64,000 nt of DNA from the NCBI RefSeq assembly GCF_963924675.1, contig NC_089232.1:52018759-52082758 (forward strand). The letters are read 5' to 3'. Under the pieces are notes generated by a model. It had not been told where the DNA came from. It worked only from the letters and a program-made list of their open reading frames with translations, and did not search any database. The DNA comes from Phocoena phocoena. Taxonomy: Eukaryota; Chordata; Mammalia; Artiodactyla; Phocoenidae. The position numbers were made by a program, and so were the translations under genes. Each line of letters starts with the position of its first letter. The first letter of the stretch is position 1. Below, in pieces: positions 10,900-23,458 of this stretch.

Positions 10900-13330
10900 A
10901 ACAAATAAAACGATATAACAATAAAATTGAAAAATATGTGAAAGCTATGGGTGTTTTGGGCTAAAGTTGGTAAAAGATCAAAGATAATTGAATTTCATTT
11001 TTATTGGGCATATATGGGTGCTCTGACTAATAATGTTTTGATTAAACTTTTTTCTTTAAATAAAATTAGTAATTATGTAATTATAATCAAGGTTTTTAAC
11101 ATGATTTGTGTTTGATTGACAGTAATGCCAAATAAGACGTCCTTTCTTGAGCCTTTGTAGTTCTTAATCTTTAAAATTAATTTTACTTAGAGAAAGTTCT
11201 CTCTGCTGAGGCAGTAGCAACTGAAACTTTTAATGAGATACCTAAAGCATTAATTCAATTTGGAAATGAACAAGAATTTTACATATGAGCACAAGCATTG
11301 TAATGGGATTGTATAACATAAATTGTTACTGCAGAAATATAACAACATATCTTTATTTTATTAAATAAATCCTTATCTCTATAAACTAAAGCAATATCTG
11401 GATCCCTACAGTTTTTAAGTTCTTCTTTTCCAACACTGTTCAATGCTTAGACATTACCCAAAAAACTGAAAGCAGCATTTATTGCTCATTTTTTTCAAAT
11501 TGCCTTCAATCAAGATTATATTTTGACTATAACTGTCAAAAGATAGATTATAAAAATTGGGGGCTTATTTGTATGTAAATGCTTTTCTTCTTATTCATGC
11601 AAATATTTTTATTATTTCAATTTTTTCATACCTTATGGGAATGCCACATTTTTGCATATTTCTCATGCAGTTTCTTTTGACTTTGAAAAATCATTTTCAT
11701 TAAAAAATTTTAAGTTTTTAATCCTTTTCTTATAAAAGTGAAACAGCCAAATCTAGACTTGCCTGGATTTTTTTGGGTAAATTTCTCTACATTATTAACA
11801 GCAAGCAGAAGTTCATACCAAATAACTGTGGATTTGCAAATTGAAATCATCTTCTATCAGAGACCACAATGCACTCTTTATTCGAGGATCTTCTATTGTT
11901 TTACTTAACTCATCTAGTATATTTATTATCTTGTCTAAATTAACTATTTTAAGAACATTTAGTTGGTGTTTCCATCACATGATCTGTCGTTATTGTGAGA
12001 TCAAATTCGATCTGTTTCACCAAGACACTCCACGTATAATGTCACAGATAGTCTTTGAATAGAAAGTATCATTATATTTGCACAGTTGGGTCCGTGTCTC
12101 CTAGAAACAAATTCTAACCATGTGCTGTATAGCACAAAGAATGCTTCTGGATTTTTGGCCAATATTCTGGTTTATATGCCTTTTTATTTACCAATCACAC
12201 TAGTGCCATTGTCACAGGCTTGCCCCTGACAATCTTTTAAATCAGTTCCTTCACTGAAAGCAGTTTCTGTAGTTCTTTCCCCTAAGACAAAATCTGTCCT
12301 TTTCGTGAGAGGTGAAAACACGTTCCTGGTTTCTCTCTTCTGTTAGTTCAACTATATACATTAAAGATATTGTTAAATGTAACTTTTGTCTTTGTTATAA
12401 TCTAGTTGAATAAAGTCTCACTTTTATTTTATTATATGCATTTATTTTGTGTATGATTTTTTAAAACTTTATTACCTGTTAACATAATCATCATCTTACA
12501 TTGATTTCTTCATCTTAGATGATTATTTCTTTAAAAAAAAGATCTATCTTATATATCTTGCCACTCTAGCACCAAGTTTCTAAAAAATTTCTACTAAACT
12601 TAGAAATTTTCTTTAGCTTGCTGTTTATTCAGGCTTTTAAAAAAAAGTTTTAGTAAATAATGTATGCTTTTTGTGTGCAAATGATGTTTTATTTTCTATT
12701 AACCACAAACCTAAGTCTTTCCAGTCTCAAGTACTTTTATGGTCAAATCTGATCTTGAATATTGATTATAAAACATAAAATGGCAGTTACGTAATTTTTT
12801 GTCTATAGTTTCTCCATTTGAAATAGTTTTGGTGTCAAGTGAAGAGTTTAAATCTTCTTCCATGTTTGCCCAATGGGATATTGTAAACATCAGTTTACAT
12901 CAGATTGTGTTTTGTGAGAAGTATTCTCTTGCTGTGAGAAGGATGAGTGCCATTTCCTAGGATCTTTGTCCAATAAGTACAGTAAAGCTATAGAGGTTTC
13001 TTCTTTCACAGCTAATATCCTAATTTTATGAATGCAATTTTCTTCTTTTAGTGGGAAGGCCAGAGTTTAATTTGTTGCTTCCGAGTTATGAATTCAATCA
13101 GTTCTTTTCATTGTCATTGTTTGGAACAGTCGTCAAACCTTTGTTTGTTATTTGTTACGATGTCGCAAGAGTTTCATCTGATGTGTTCAGACTGTAGATT
13201 TGACAAGAGTCATTTTCTTGCTCATTTTTATTGTTTTGATAAAAAAAGTAAGACTTCATTAAGGAAAGCTATTCTAATGTTTTTTTCTAAAATTCTGTTT
13301 CAGGTCACGTTTGACAGAAGTCTGTTAAGT
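10900..13330 (-). pseudogene. Decayed ZMYM1-like / hAT-transposase-derived pseudogene
   Basis: Frames are broken by many stops, but the minus strand keeps ordered motifs of the DUF4371-hATC family. These are NEVLLFLSKQ at about 13290-13235; LKDCQGQACDNGTSVIGK at 12240-12187, the family's CxGQxYDNG motif; KTIEDPRIKS-like text near 11900; VIWYELLLAVNNVEKF at about 11828-11778; and VSVATASAERTFSK at about 11227-11186, the hATC dimerisation signature, followed by QERTSYLALLSIKHKS. The order is N to C on the minus strand. It is either a retrocopy of a ZMYM1-type gene or an old hAT transposon. It is non-functional. Confidence 0.72.
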
Positions 13331-14300
13331 TTCTAAATAACAAAAGCAATGAAACTTAAGCAGATCATCACTTTGAATATTTTTCTATGACTTTTTTTTT
13401 CAATTTTTTTTCTTGAGTTCTAATTTTTTATTTTTAGCATGATCTCAACTTCTACACATGCTCAAAGATTTAAAGCATAAAAATTTAAATGTGTTCAAAT
13501 GAAATACAAGTGTTCAATATATAAATATAAAATTGAGTATATTTTCATCAAAAATTATAGTTAATATTAAAAATTAAAATTATCTTTTACATGTGTTTCA
13601 AAAAGTTATTTTTTCTAAACTATGCTAAATTCTTTACTAAAAAGCAAAATACAAACAATAATTGAACTATCAAAATTTTAAATTTTAAACAATTTAAAAA
13701 TTGTTTAACTAAATCTGATATATTGAAATATTTTACTATTTATTTAGAATATTAAATTTTTATTAAAAGTTGTTCACACTTCTAACGTTTAATGTTTATC
13801 TAGTTGCCCAAAGGAAAAATCAGAATTACATGTTGTGCATATTACATCTAGCCCCACATATATACAAATTTGAAAACAATATGAATGGCTTAAGATTGTA
13901 AAATGCTCCTCAGTCTTTGTGAGCACCTATTGTGAAATCTGTGGAAATTTGTGAATACCTCCAGAACTGCTAATTGGAATATAAAAGAAGCAAGAAAATG
14001 TACACTCAGCACTACTGGAAAATAATAAATTTAATGTAAGAATCCATTGAATTCATCCTGAGAGTTAGGATTTGACAGGTTAATTAGTGTTTTCTTTTAC
14101 CTAAGTGCTTTGTTACTTAAATCCTCCCTTCACTCTAAAGACTTGTCCATCTCTGATGTTGGCAGTAGCAAAACCTATAAATCTTCCTGGTCATCTGATA
14201 GGTGGAAGGGATTCTCTGAGATTCTCTGGGAGCCTGAATGGTGTTAGTCTTGATAGTGGATATTTAAATTATGCATTGTGTTGACGCTGAGCACCAGATC
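13331..14300. other. A/T-rich, no gene
   Basis: Very A/T-rich, without coherent frames or a recognised repeat; possibly the upstream end of the hAT-derived sequence. Confidence 0.4.
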
Positions 14301-15243
14301 CTAAGTAACAGAGGTGACCATGCATTCTTTAATAAATTGTGTGTGTGTCGCAGTGTATGGATGGAGATTTGCTTTTTCTGCACATGGATAGCCAGTTGTT
14401 CCAGCACCATTTGCCGAAAAGATTATCCTTTCTCAACTAAATTACCTTTGTATTTTTCTCAAAAATCAACTGACTATTTCTGTATGGATCCATTTATGGA
14501 CTCTGTTTTGTTTCATTGATCTATTTTTTCTGTCTTTACACTGTCTTTATCATTGGTATTTTTTACAACTTTTTATTACTATAGCTTAATGATTTCTTAA
14601 AATCATGTAGTTCTTCCAACTGTTTCTATTACCATTTGAGTTTTAGAATCAACTTAATTTCTACGAGAAAGCAAATTGGAATTTTAATTGGAATTGCATT
14701 GAATCTACGTATCAACTTGGGAGAATTGGCATCTAACCAATATTGAATCTTCGGTTTATGAACATATCTGTTTATTTAGGTTTTCTTTTTTTTTCTTTCA
14801 GCATGTCAATACATTATTTAGTTTTCAAGGTGTAGGTCATAAACATCTTTTGTCAAGCATGTTCCTAAGTATTTCATATTTTTGATGTATTAAAATATTA
14901 GAAAAATTTTATAACTGTTTACAGCATAATATATAAAAGTACAACTGATTTCTTTTTACCTTCCATCCTACAATCTTGCTAAATTCATTTATTAGTACTA
15001 GTAGCTTTTTTGTTGACTCTGTAGGATTTTCTACATAGATAATCATGTCATCTGTGAATAAAGATGGCTTTACTTCCTCTTTTGCAATCTGGAAGCCTTT
15101 TGTTGTGGTGGTGGTGGTGGTTGCCTTATTGCAGTGGCTAAAACCTCTAGTAAAATGTTGATGAGAAGTGGTGAGAGCACTCATATTTGCATTAATTATA
15201 ATCTTAGGGGAAAACTATTCAATCTTTTGCCATTAAGATGTTA

Positions 15244-15290
15244 GCAGCAGGTTTTTTTTTTTTTTTTAGCAGCAGGTTTTTTATAGATGC
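15244..15290. repeat. Short duplication agcagcaggt plus poly-T
   Basis: agcagcaggtttttttt occurs twice with poly-T tracts; replication-slippage-like. A (GTG)n run lies nearby at 15103-15120. Confidence 0.7.
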
Positions 15291-16792
15291 TCTTTATCAG
15301 TTTAGAGAAATTCTCTTCTACTACTAGTTTGCTGAGACTTTTAAAATCAGTAATGGATGTTTAATTTTATCAAATACATTTTCTGTGTTATTGATATGAT
15401 AATATGATTTTTCTTTTTCAGTATGTTAAAATGATGAATTACGTTGATTTTTGAAACGTTAAACCAACTTTGCATTCTTGGGATTAAGCGCCATTAGTTA
15501 TCATGTGTTATCCTTTATATACACCATTGGACTCAATTTGCTGAAAGTTTTTAAAAGAATGTTTGCGCCTTCATCTATGATTTTATTTACTTGAGTATCT
15601 ACCTGGTTTTGTATAAGAATAATGCTGGATTCAAATAATGATTTGGGAAGTAATCCCTTGTCTTCACTTTTTTTTTTAAATGTAGAATTGATAGTATTTA
15701 TTTTTAAATGTTTGGTAGAATTCATCAGTGAAGCTATTGGAGCTGGGAGCTTTCTTTGAAAGAGACAAAGCTATTCAGGTTATTTATTTCTTTTTGAGTG
15801 AGTTCTGTATTTTATGTCTTTCAAGGAATTTGTCCACTTCATTTAAGTTTTTGAATTTACTGGCGTAAAATCATTCATAATATTCACTTACTATCCTCTT
15901 AATATCTGTAGAATTTATAGTGATATCACCTCTCTCATCTCTGATGTTGGCAGCTTCATCTTCTCTGTTTTATTCCTGATTCATTTGGTTAAGACCTTAT
16001 CAATTTTATTGATCTCTAAGAACTTGCTTTTGCTTTCATTGCTTTTTCTCTATTGTTTTCCTTTTTCTTATTTCACTGATTTCTGCTCTTACCTTTCTTA
16101 TTTATTTTTTTCTACTTTCTTTGGTTTAATTTTTTCTTCTTTTCCTATATTTTTAAGTGGATGCTGAGACCACTAAGTTCAGCCATTTCCTCTTTTTTAA
16201 TGAAAGCATTTCAGTACTATGAATTTTTCTTAAAGCACTGCTTTCACTGTATCTCAGAAACATGGATGTACTCCAATTAGTGGTTTGATAGTTTGTGTTT
16301 TCATTTCCCTTCACTTAATAATACTTTCTGATTTCCTTTTTAATTTCTTTTTTGACCCATGTTTCTGAATATTTGGGGGTTTTCTAAATATTTTTCTGTT
16401 ATTCCTTTCTAATGTAATTCCATTGTAGTCAGAAAACATACTTTATATGACTTGAAGCCTTTTAATATTCAGACTGGTCTTATAGCCCAGAATATGGTCT
16501 ATCTTAGTAAATATTCTATGTGCACATTAGAATAATGTATATTCTATTTTTGGATGGACTGTTCTATAAACATCAATTATAGTTGCTATTTTGTCAAGTT
16601 CCTTGAAAGTGTTTTTCGAATATTCTGTGTTCCTGTTCTATCTTCTTGTTCTATCAATTACTGAGAGAGGGGTGTTGACATTTCTGACTAAAATTTGGAT
16701 TTTGCTATTTATTCTTATACTTTTATAAACTTTTGCTTTATGTATTTTGATTCTGTTATTAGGTCCATATACATTTAGGATTATGTCCTCTT

Positions 16793-17042
16793 TTGAAAAA
16801 TTATTATTTTCTTTTTCTTTTGGCTGCGTCGGGTCTTTGTTGCGGTGCGTGGGCTTCTCTCTAGTTGCGGGCTACAGAGCACGTGGACTCTGTAGTTTTT
16901 GCGGCACGTGGGCTCTGTAGTTGTGGTGCATGGGCTAGTTGCCCCACGGCATGTGGGATCTTACTTCTCTGACCAGGGATCGAACCTGGTTCCCCTGCAT
17001 TGGAAGGCAGATTCTTTACCACTGGACCACCAGGGAAGTCCC
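16793..17042 (-). mobile_element. CHR-type SINE in old L1
   Basis: Minus strand starts gggacttccctggtggtcca, with ggttcgatccctggtcag. Perfect 16-bp target-site duplication aggattatgtcctctt (16777-16792 and 17043-17058). Confidence 0.92.
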
Positions 17043-17857
17043 AGGATTATGTCCTCTTGATAAACTAACTCCTTTCTTATTATGAAATATCCCTGTTTAT
17101 TCTTGGTAATATTCTTTGCTGTAGTTATTGTTAGCATGGTGTATCCTTTTATTTTTAACCTATTTTTGTCTTTATATATAAAATGCATTTCTTACAGGTA
17201 GTATATAGTTAGGTCTTGCTTCTTTATCCAGTCTGACATTTTTTTGTCATTTAATTGGGGATATTTAGACCATTTACTTTTAATGTTATTAATAATATGG
17301 TTTGGCTATTATCTGTTTCTATTCGTTCCATTTGTTATTTGTCTTCCTTTTCCTCCTTTTCTACCATCTTTTAGATTTATTGCCTATTTTTATTATTCTA
17401 TTTTATTTTTTTTGTTGGATTATAGTTATAATTCTTTGTTTATTTAGTGGTTGTTTTAAGGTTTATAGTATACATACTTGTTACAGTATACCTTCAAGTT
17501 ATATTATACTGGTTCATGGATAGTATAAAAAACTTACAACACTTGCACTTTCCTCCTCCTGACCTTTGTACTACTGTTGTCATACATTTTAATTCTACAT
17601 GTGTTATAAGCCTCATAACACATTGCTATTATTTTTGCTTTAAATATTTAATGATGTTTTAAAGACTCTAAACATAAGAAAATAAACTTTTAAATATTTA
17701 CCCACATTAATCCTTTCTTTATTTCTTTGTATATTTGGTATCATTTTTCTTCTGCCTAAAAGACTTCATTTAACATTTTTTCGTAATGCAGGTCTGCTGC
17801 TGCTGATTAATTTTTTTCAGCTTTTGTATTTCTGAAAAAGTCTTTTTTTGTATTTGT

Positions 17858-18318
17858 GTGTTTTTTTAAGCACATTAAATTATTTTATTTATAGCCCCAC
17901 TGTTTTAGATGTACATTTATGGACTATCCAAAAGCAGTATTTTGTTTAGCAATCCTGGAAATTTTAAATACTCTAAGCAACTCCCGAAGATCAAGCTGTC
18001 AAGCTCCTCACCGAGGACATCCTTAGGTCATCTTTGTGCTCCCAGATAGTAAGTAGTCAGCTAGCAGCAGTCTATGCTTCAAGCGTCCATCTTTCACCTG
18101 AACGAAAATTAAAACCGACAATGTGGCGGAGGCCAGACCAGGCTGCTGCCCTCCACGCATTCAGGGACCGGGAGCCTCGGACCCGGCCCGGCCGCGGCGC
18201 CAGCCTCACTAGACTCAGGGCAGCCGCACGCTCCTGCCATGTGCCCCAGCCTTCGGAGGCCAGGCGGCCACAGGCCCGGGACCGTCCAAAACTCCTGCAC
18301 CGAACAGGCCAAAAGAAC
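17858..18318 (-). pseudogene. Processed retrocopy of an unidentified transcript with a GC-rich 5' end
   Basis: Four hallmarks of L1-mediated retroposition are seen. There is a 9-bp target-site duplication tgtatttgt (17849-17857 and 18319-18327). AATAAA lies at 17889-17884 on the minus strand. An A-run begins 16 nt later (17867-17861). There is an abrupt composition change inside an A/T-rich L1. The transcript 5' third (18310-18110) is very GC-rich, like a CpG-island first exon. Short ATG frames occur, but none that I recognise, so the source could be a UTR-rich mRNA or a lncRNA. Confidence 0.75.
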
Positions 18319-19865
18319 TGTATTTGTTTTTAAAAGAGTTTCTAGATTACTAGGTTGACAGATTTTTTTCCTTCAGTGTTGTTAAAGATTTTAGTCCGCT
18401 GATTTCAAGCTCCCATTGTTTCGGATGAAAATTCTGTGTAATTTTTATCTTTGTTACTCTTTATATAGTGTATCTTTTTTTTTTGTCTGCCTGATTTTAA
18501 GATTGTCTCTTTATTACTGGTTTTAAGTAATTTAATTATGATATTCTTGGCATAGTGTCCTTCATTTTTCTTTAGCTTGGGGTTTGTTGAGCTGCCTGTA
18601 TCTCTGGACTTATGGTTTGCATCATTTTGGGAAAGCTCTGGCCATTGATTTTTCAAATAGTATTTCTGCCTCCCTCTACCTCTCCAGATGAATGTATTTT
18701 ATTCTCTCAGTTCACTGAGTCTCTATTTTTCTGTTTTTCCCCAGTCTTTTTTTGTTTCATTGTGGATACTTTCTGTTGCTCTGTCTTTAAGTTCACAAAT
18801 CTTTTTTTGGCAATGTCTAGTTTTTTTGTTAATTCTATCTAGTGTTTATTTTATTTCAGACATTGAAGTTTTCATTTTTAGAATTAGACTTGGGTTCTTT
18901 TTTTTTTTTTTTTTACATTTCCATGTCTCTACTTACCATATTCAATATATCCTCTACCTTCTTGGACATATGAAATATAGTTATACTAACTATTTTAATG
19001 TTTTTGTCTACTAATTTTATCATTTGTGTTATTTTCATATTGATATTCCCCCCCCCTTATGTGTCATACTTTCCTGTTTCTTTGCATGCCTGGTAATTTT
19101 TTTATTGGATGCTAGATATTATGAATTTTACTTTTTGGGTGCTGGATATTCTTGTATTCCCACCAGTATTCTTGAATTTTGTTCTGGGATGTATTTAAAT
19201 TATTTGGAAACAGTTCGATACCATTGAGGCTTGCTTTGAGTTAGGTGGAAACGTCATAACCTTTAGTCTAGGGCTAACCTTCTCCCCATTACCAAGGCAA
19301 TACCCTTCTGAGTCCTCTACCTGATAAAAATTATGAGGTTTTCTATTCTGGCTGATGGGAATACAAAGTACTCTTAGCCCTGAGTAAGCTCAAGTGTTTT
19401 TTTTCCTCTATTTTTTGAGTGGTCCTTTCACTAGCCTCAGTATGAATACATTGATTTGTTCCCATCTGAAGACTCAAGGGGTACCCTCTGCAGATCTTTG
19501 GATCTCTCCCCAGCCCCCATGTAGCTCTGTCCTCTGCCCTGTGAACTCTAGCTGCGGTGGGCTTCCCAGACTTGCTGCAGCTAGCTCTGTCTCTTCAGAT
19601 TCTCAGAAAGACTGCCAGACTCTGCCCAGGTTCCCCACCCCACACTGTGGCCTGAAAATGCTCTCCAGGCAGTAAGCTGAGGCAATAACGGGGTTCACTT
19701 TATTTGTTTCCCATCTCCCAGGGATCCCTGTCCTGCATTGTCTGATGCCCAGTGTCTAAAAACTGTTGCTGTTCCACAGTTTTTCTGTTGTTGAAGATGG
19801 GAGGGTAAATCTAGTTCTTATTACTCCATCTTGGCAAGAAACAGAAGCTCAACTGGATTTTAAGG

Positions 19866-22385
19866 CCTCAAAAAGACTAACCACTCTCCTTTGAACTCAG
19901 TGGATCTTGCCTTTCTACTTCCTACAATGAGCTGTCCCAAACTTAGCCCAATACTCTAAATGACACACAGTAATTTGAGCTAAAGCCTATTTAAAAATTC
20001 TCATTGGTTCTAAAACTGTAGGTGCAGTAAATCCAGTTGGGCTTCTTAATATGCCGTTAGATTCATTCAATGTTGATTTATTGCCTACCATTTATTGCCC
20101 TGTTCTAGGTACTGGGAATACAGCAGTGAACAATTCATATGAGAACTCTTGCCCTTCTGGAACTTACATTCTAGTGAAAGATTGATAGATTTGACCATGT
20201 ACTAGCTAACGTTTATTGAGTGATTACTATGTGCTAGGGACTATACAGGTTCTTTGTGCACATACATTTATACTATCCCTAAAACAACCCTGTGTGGTAG
20301 GTACCATTATTATGCTTATTTTTTACAGAAAATGAGAGATAAATTAAATGCCCAGGGTGGCACATTTAGTAGGGGATGGAGCTGAGATTCAAATTCTGTC
20401 TTTTCCAGAGTTTGGCCTAAGCATCGTGCTGTACTGCCTCTCTGTGTAACTCTGATGGTTTCTGGGGTCAGCTTACATCAGGTATGCTTTTTAGCTCAGA
20501 ACCTCCATTCATACGCAGCTCTACAAAGCAAAACATCTTGTCCCCAAGCCATTTAAGAGCTGCTTAGTATGTTGGGATCCAGTCTCTCCTTGCCTTTATC
20601 GTCTCTACTGGCAGTCCTATCTGGTGCTGCCATGTCCCTTTTGGAAATAGCCACTCCCTACCTCAGCTCACCCAAGCCCGCTGACTAAGCATTGCTCCTA
20701 AAACGAATGTCAGTTTTTGTGCAATGAATTGTAAACGGGGGCTTCTCTGTCCAACGTTTTACAAGAGGTGCAGGAAGGCTGCAGGCACAGCTTTTCCACT
20801 TTAGACCTCCACTGCCACACCTTGGCGGGGGAGGTCAGGTCAAGAGTGTTAAAAACAGGGCTGTTGGCGTTCGATTCTGGACAGAAATCAATTATGGCAT
20901 TAGGCTGAGCTGCTGGCCATGACTGAAGAAAGATACCGTCTGAGTTATTGAAATGGCAACTTGAAAGCTGTCGGACCTGTGCTATATTATCTTTTATTTT
21001 GCTTGGTGTACCCAATTCAGACCAAGATTCTTTTGAGATGAATCCAGTTAACACTCAGTTAAGGAGAATTCTGGAAAGTGTACTGTACGTATTGCCTGCC
21101 ATATGTGTGACTATAGCTGGTCCATTCTTGTCTGTTTATACTGGCTGTTTAAAACTCCTAAATATAAAGACATATAAATAATGAAATATTATTTGCTTAA
21201 TTGTAAATTATATAGTTATGAATCAATTAAAATACAATAATAACGAAATACTAAAGTTAGTAAAACCCTTTTGGACACTATCGTCAACATAATGTGGTGA
21301 CATGTTTGTCCGATGATTTATTTTATGAAATGTCAGAATAACTTTTGGCCTCAGGAAGTCATTCTAAATTTGTAACTTTTGTTTGAAAGTCATAATTTTG
21401 ACGGCCGTATATGACTTAGAGCAGCTTCTGGCCAATAACCACAAGTCTCTCCCTACCCAAGTTGTGGCTACTTGAGCCAAAAACTTAAAGGAAATATCAA
21501 CATTTGTCTGGAGAGTAAGGGTTGGTCTAGTTGTTATTTGCACAGTGGGCATATTTATTTTATTTTTATGTTTTCAATCAGGAGCATATGAGAACTCTGG
21601 GCTTTATTTCTCCCTGCCCTCTTTGGGCTGTTCATTTGTGTGCTTGGCAGAAAGAAGAACTTGGAGAAAGTAGCTGCCCAAATGTGTGATTTCTTGGTCT
21701 GCCACGCTGGTCCCCAAGCAGGTGCTCCGGGGACATTCATGGGCTGTCCAGGTGCTTGTCGGGGGACAGGAAGGTGCGCGCTCTGTCTAGACATGGCAGC
21801 AGCATCGGTGATCCAGCCAGCTCCAGCAACCTGGGCTAGTCCGGATTTTTCCAGTTCTCTGTGACGGTTGGCGGCTGTTGGTGATATGTGGGGCTGACAG
21901 TGACCCCTAAAATTTGGAGATGAGGGAAGCAAGGGCACAGGCAGTGCTGTGTGGCCCGTAGAGCACAGAGGAGGGTGGCCGTGGCTCTGGGGCACCTCCA
22001 GGAGCAGATGTAGGGTTAGGCTTAGGGGGCATCGTAGCCTCTTCCGGTTCTTCTTGTCTGGATCCTTTGTGCTGTAGGCACAAGCGCACTGAGTGGATAC
22101 TGAAGGCCCTGGATTCTGTCCCTAGCTCGTCATGGGACAAACAGTTTCCTCATCTGTACAATGAGAGGGTGGAAGAAATGAATGACCCGTCAGGTCCCTT
22201 TGAAGACACACAGTTTATGTTCTATGATACCCACTTCTCTGTGTTTTTTCTCTCTCTTTTCTGTCACCACTTTGGGGACCAAACATCGGCGCTGTGTGTG
22301 AGTAGAAGTAGTGGGGGAAGGGTGGCAGTGGGGGGGCAATTTCTCCCACTTTTGACTCACTCTTCCTCCTTTCTTCTCACTTTTT
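19866..22385. other. Non-coding unique sequence with ancient repeats
   Basis: A MIR-like segment at about 20195-20445, preceded by an older tgttctaggtactgggaata-type repeat (20060-20180). Frames of up to 146 codons on the minus strand at 21555-21995 show no recognised homology and overlap others. Confidence 0.5.
20195..20445 (+). mobile_element. MIR-family SINE
   Basis: Core-like text gtttattgagtgattactat, gtgtggtaggtaccattatt and aggggatggagctgagattc. Old and diverged. Confidence 0.7.
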
Positions 22386-23205
22386 AAAAAAGAATTGAAG
22401 TATAGTTGGTGCTCAGTGTTACGCTAGTTTCAGGTGTACTTCATACTGATTTGACATTTGCATACATTATGAAATGATCACCACTATAGGTCTAGGAACC
22501 ATCTGTCCCCGTACAAAATTATTATACTATTATTTACCGTAGTCCTTATGCCATATTCCTGTGGCTTATTTATTTTATAACTGGAGGTTTGTACCTCTGA
22601 ATTCCCTTTACCTATTTCACAGCCTCCTCACCCCCTGCCCCCGAACCACCCGTTTGTTCTCTGTATCTATGAGTCTGGTTTCATTTTGTTTTGTTTTTCA
22701 GATTCCATACATAAGTGAAATGTGGCATTTGTCTTTCTCTGTCTGACTTACTTCCCTGAGCATAATACCCTCTAGATCCATCCATGTTGTTGCAAATGGC
22801 AAAATTTCAGTCTTGTGTGTGTGGCGGAGGAATACTGCATTATGTATATATATCACATCTTCTTTATCCATTCATCTATCATTGGACACTTAGGTTGCTT
22901 CCATATCTTGACTATTGTAAATAACGCTGCGGTGAACATTGGGATGCGTGTATCTTTTTGAATTAGTGTATTTGTTTTCTCTGGGTAAATACCCAGAAGT
23001 GAAATTCCTGGGTCATATGGTTGTTCTATTATTAATTTTTTGGGGAACCTCCATACCGTTCTCCATAGTGGCTGCACCAGTTTACATTCCCACTGACAGT
23101 GTGTAGGGTTCCCTCTTCTCCACACCCTCACCAACACTCATTATTTGTTGTCTTTTGATGACAGCCATTCTGACAGGTGTGAGGTAGTTCTCTCTCCTTG
23201 CTTAT
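22386..23205 (-). mobile_element. L1 3' end fragment
   Basis: 3'UTR then the last part of ORF2, with [19 protein letters not shown] and MIDEWIKKM recognisable at 23137-22853. Truncated 5'. Confidence 0.88.
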
Positions 23206-23435
23206 CCTCTCCTTTTCCTCAAGGTGAAAGTGCTGCAGAAATCTCAGAACTTGGAGCACCCCTTGGTAATTTAAGAAGCTCATTATGTGAATTATTGAAC
23301 CAGGCGGGGCTCTTCTTCACTGACAGCTCTTAGGTAGATAACCTGTTGGTGCTGTGGAGAGAAATGCCAGGTGCTTCAGGTGAACTTGTCTGGGAACAGG
23401 GTGACTCAGGGAGCAGGCTCCTGGGCAGGGAGTAG

Positions 23436-23458
23436 GGTGTGTGTGTGTGTGTGTGTGT
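23436..23458. repeat. (GT)n microsatellite
   Basis: An uninterrupted gt run of about 11-12 units, likely polymorphic. Confidence 0.9.

Larger units (their letters stand above)
14301..19865 (-). mobile_element. Long old L1 with two later insertions
   Basis: Reverse of an L1 from the 3' part of ORF2 (ccagcaccatttgccgaaaa) through RT (second FADD-type region near 15040) and endonuclease text (agtatatagttaggtcttgc) to 5' sequence. It ends at about 19855 with minus-strand gccaagatgga, like the 5' start of many L1s. Frames are decayed. It is interrupted by a CHR SINE (16793-17042) and a retrocopy (17858-18318). Boundaries approximate. Confidence 0.75.

Noticed and set aside
18110..18310. GC-rich block as a CpG-island promoter
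   Set aside because: It lies inside a retrocopy with TSD and poly(A) features, so the GC-rich sequence is better explained as the copied 5' end of an RNA.
20710..21054. 114-codon minus-strand frame
   Set aside because: No domain, start context or partner exon recognised; could be chance. A translated search would be needed to revive it.
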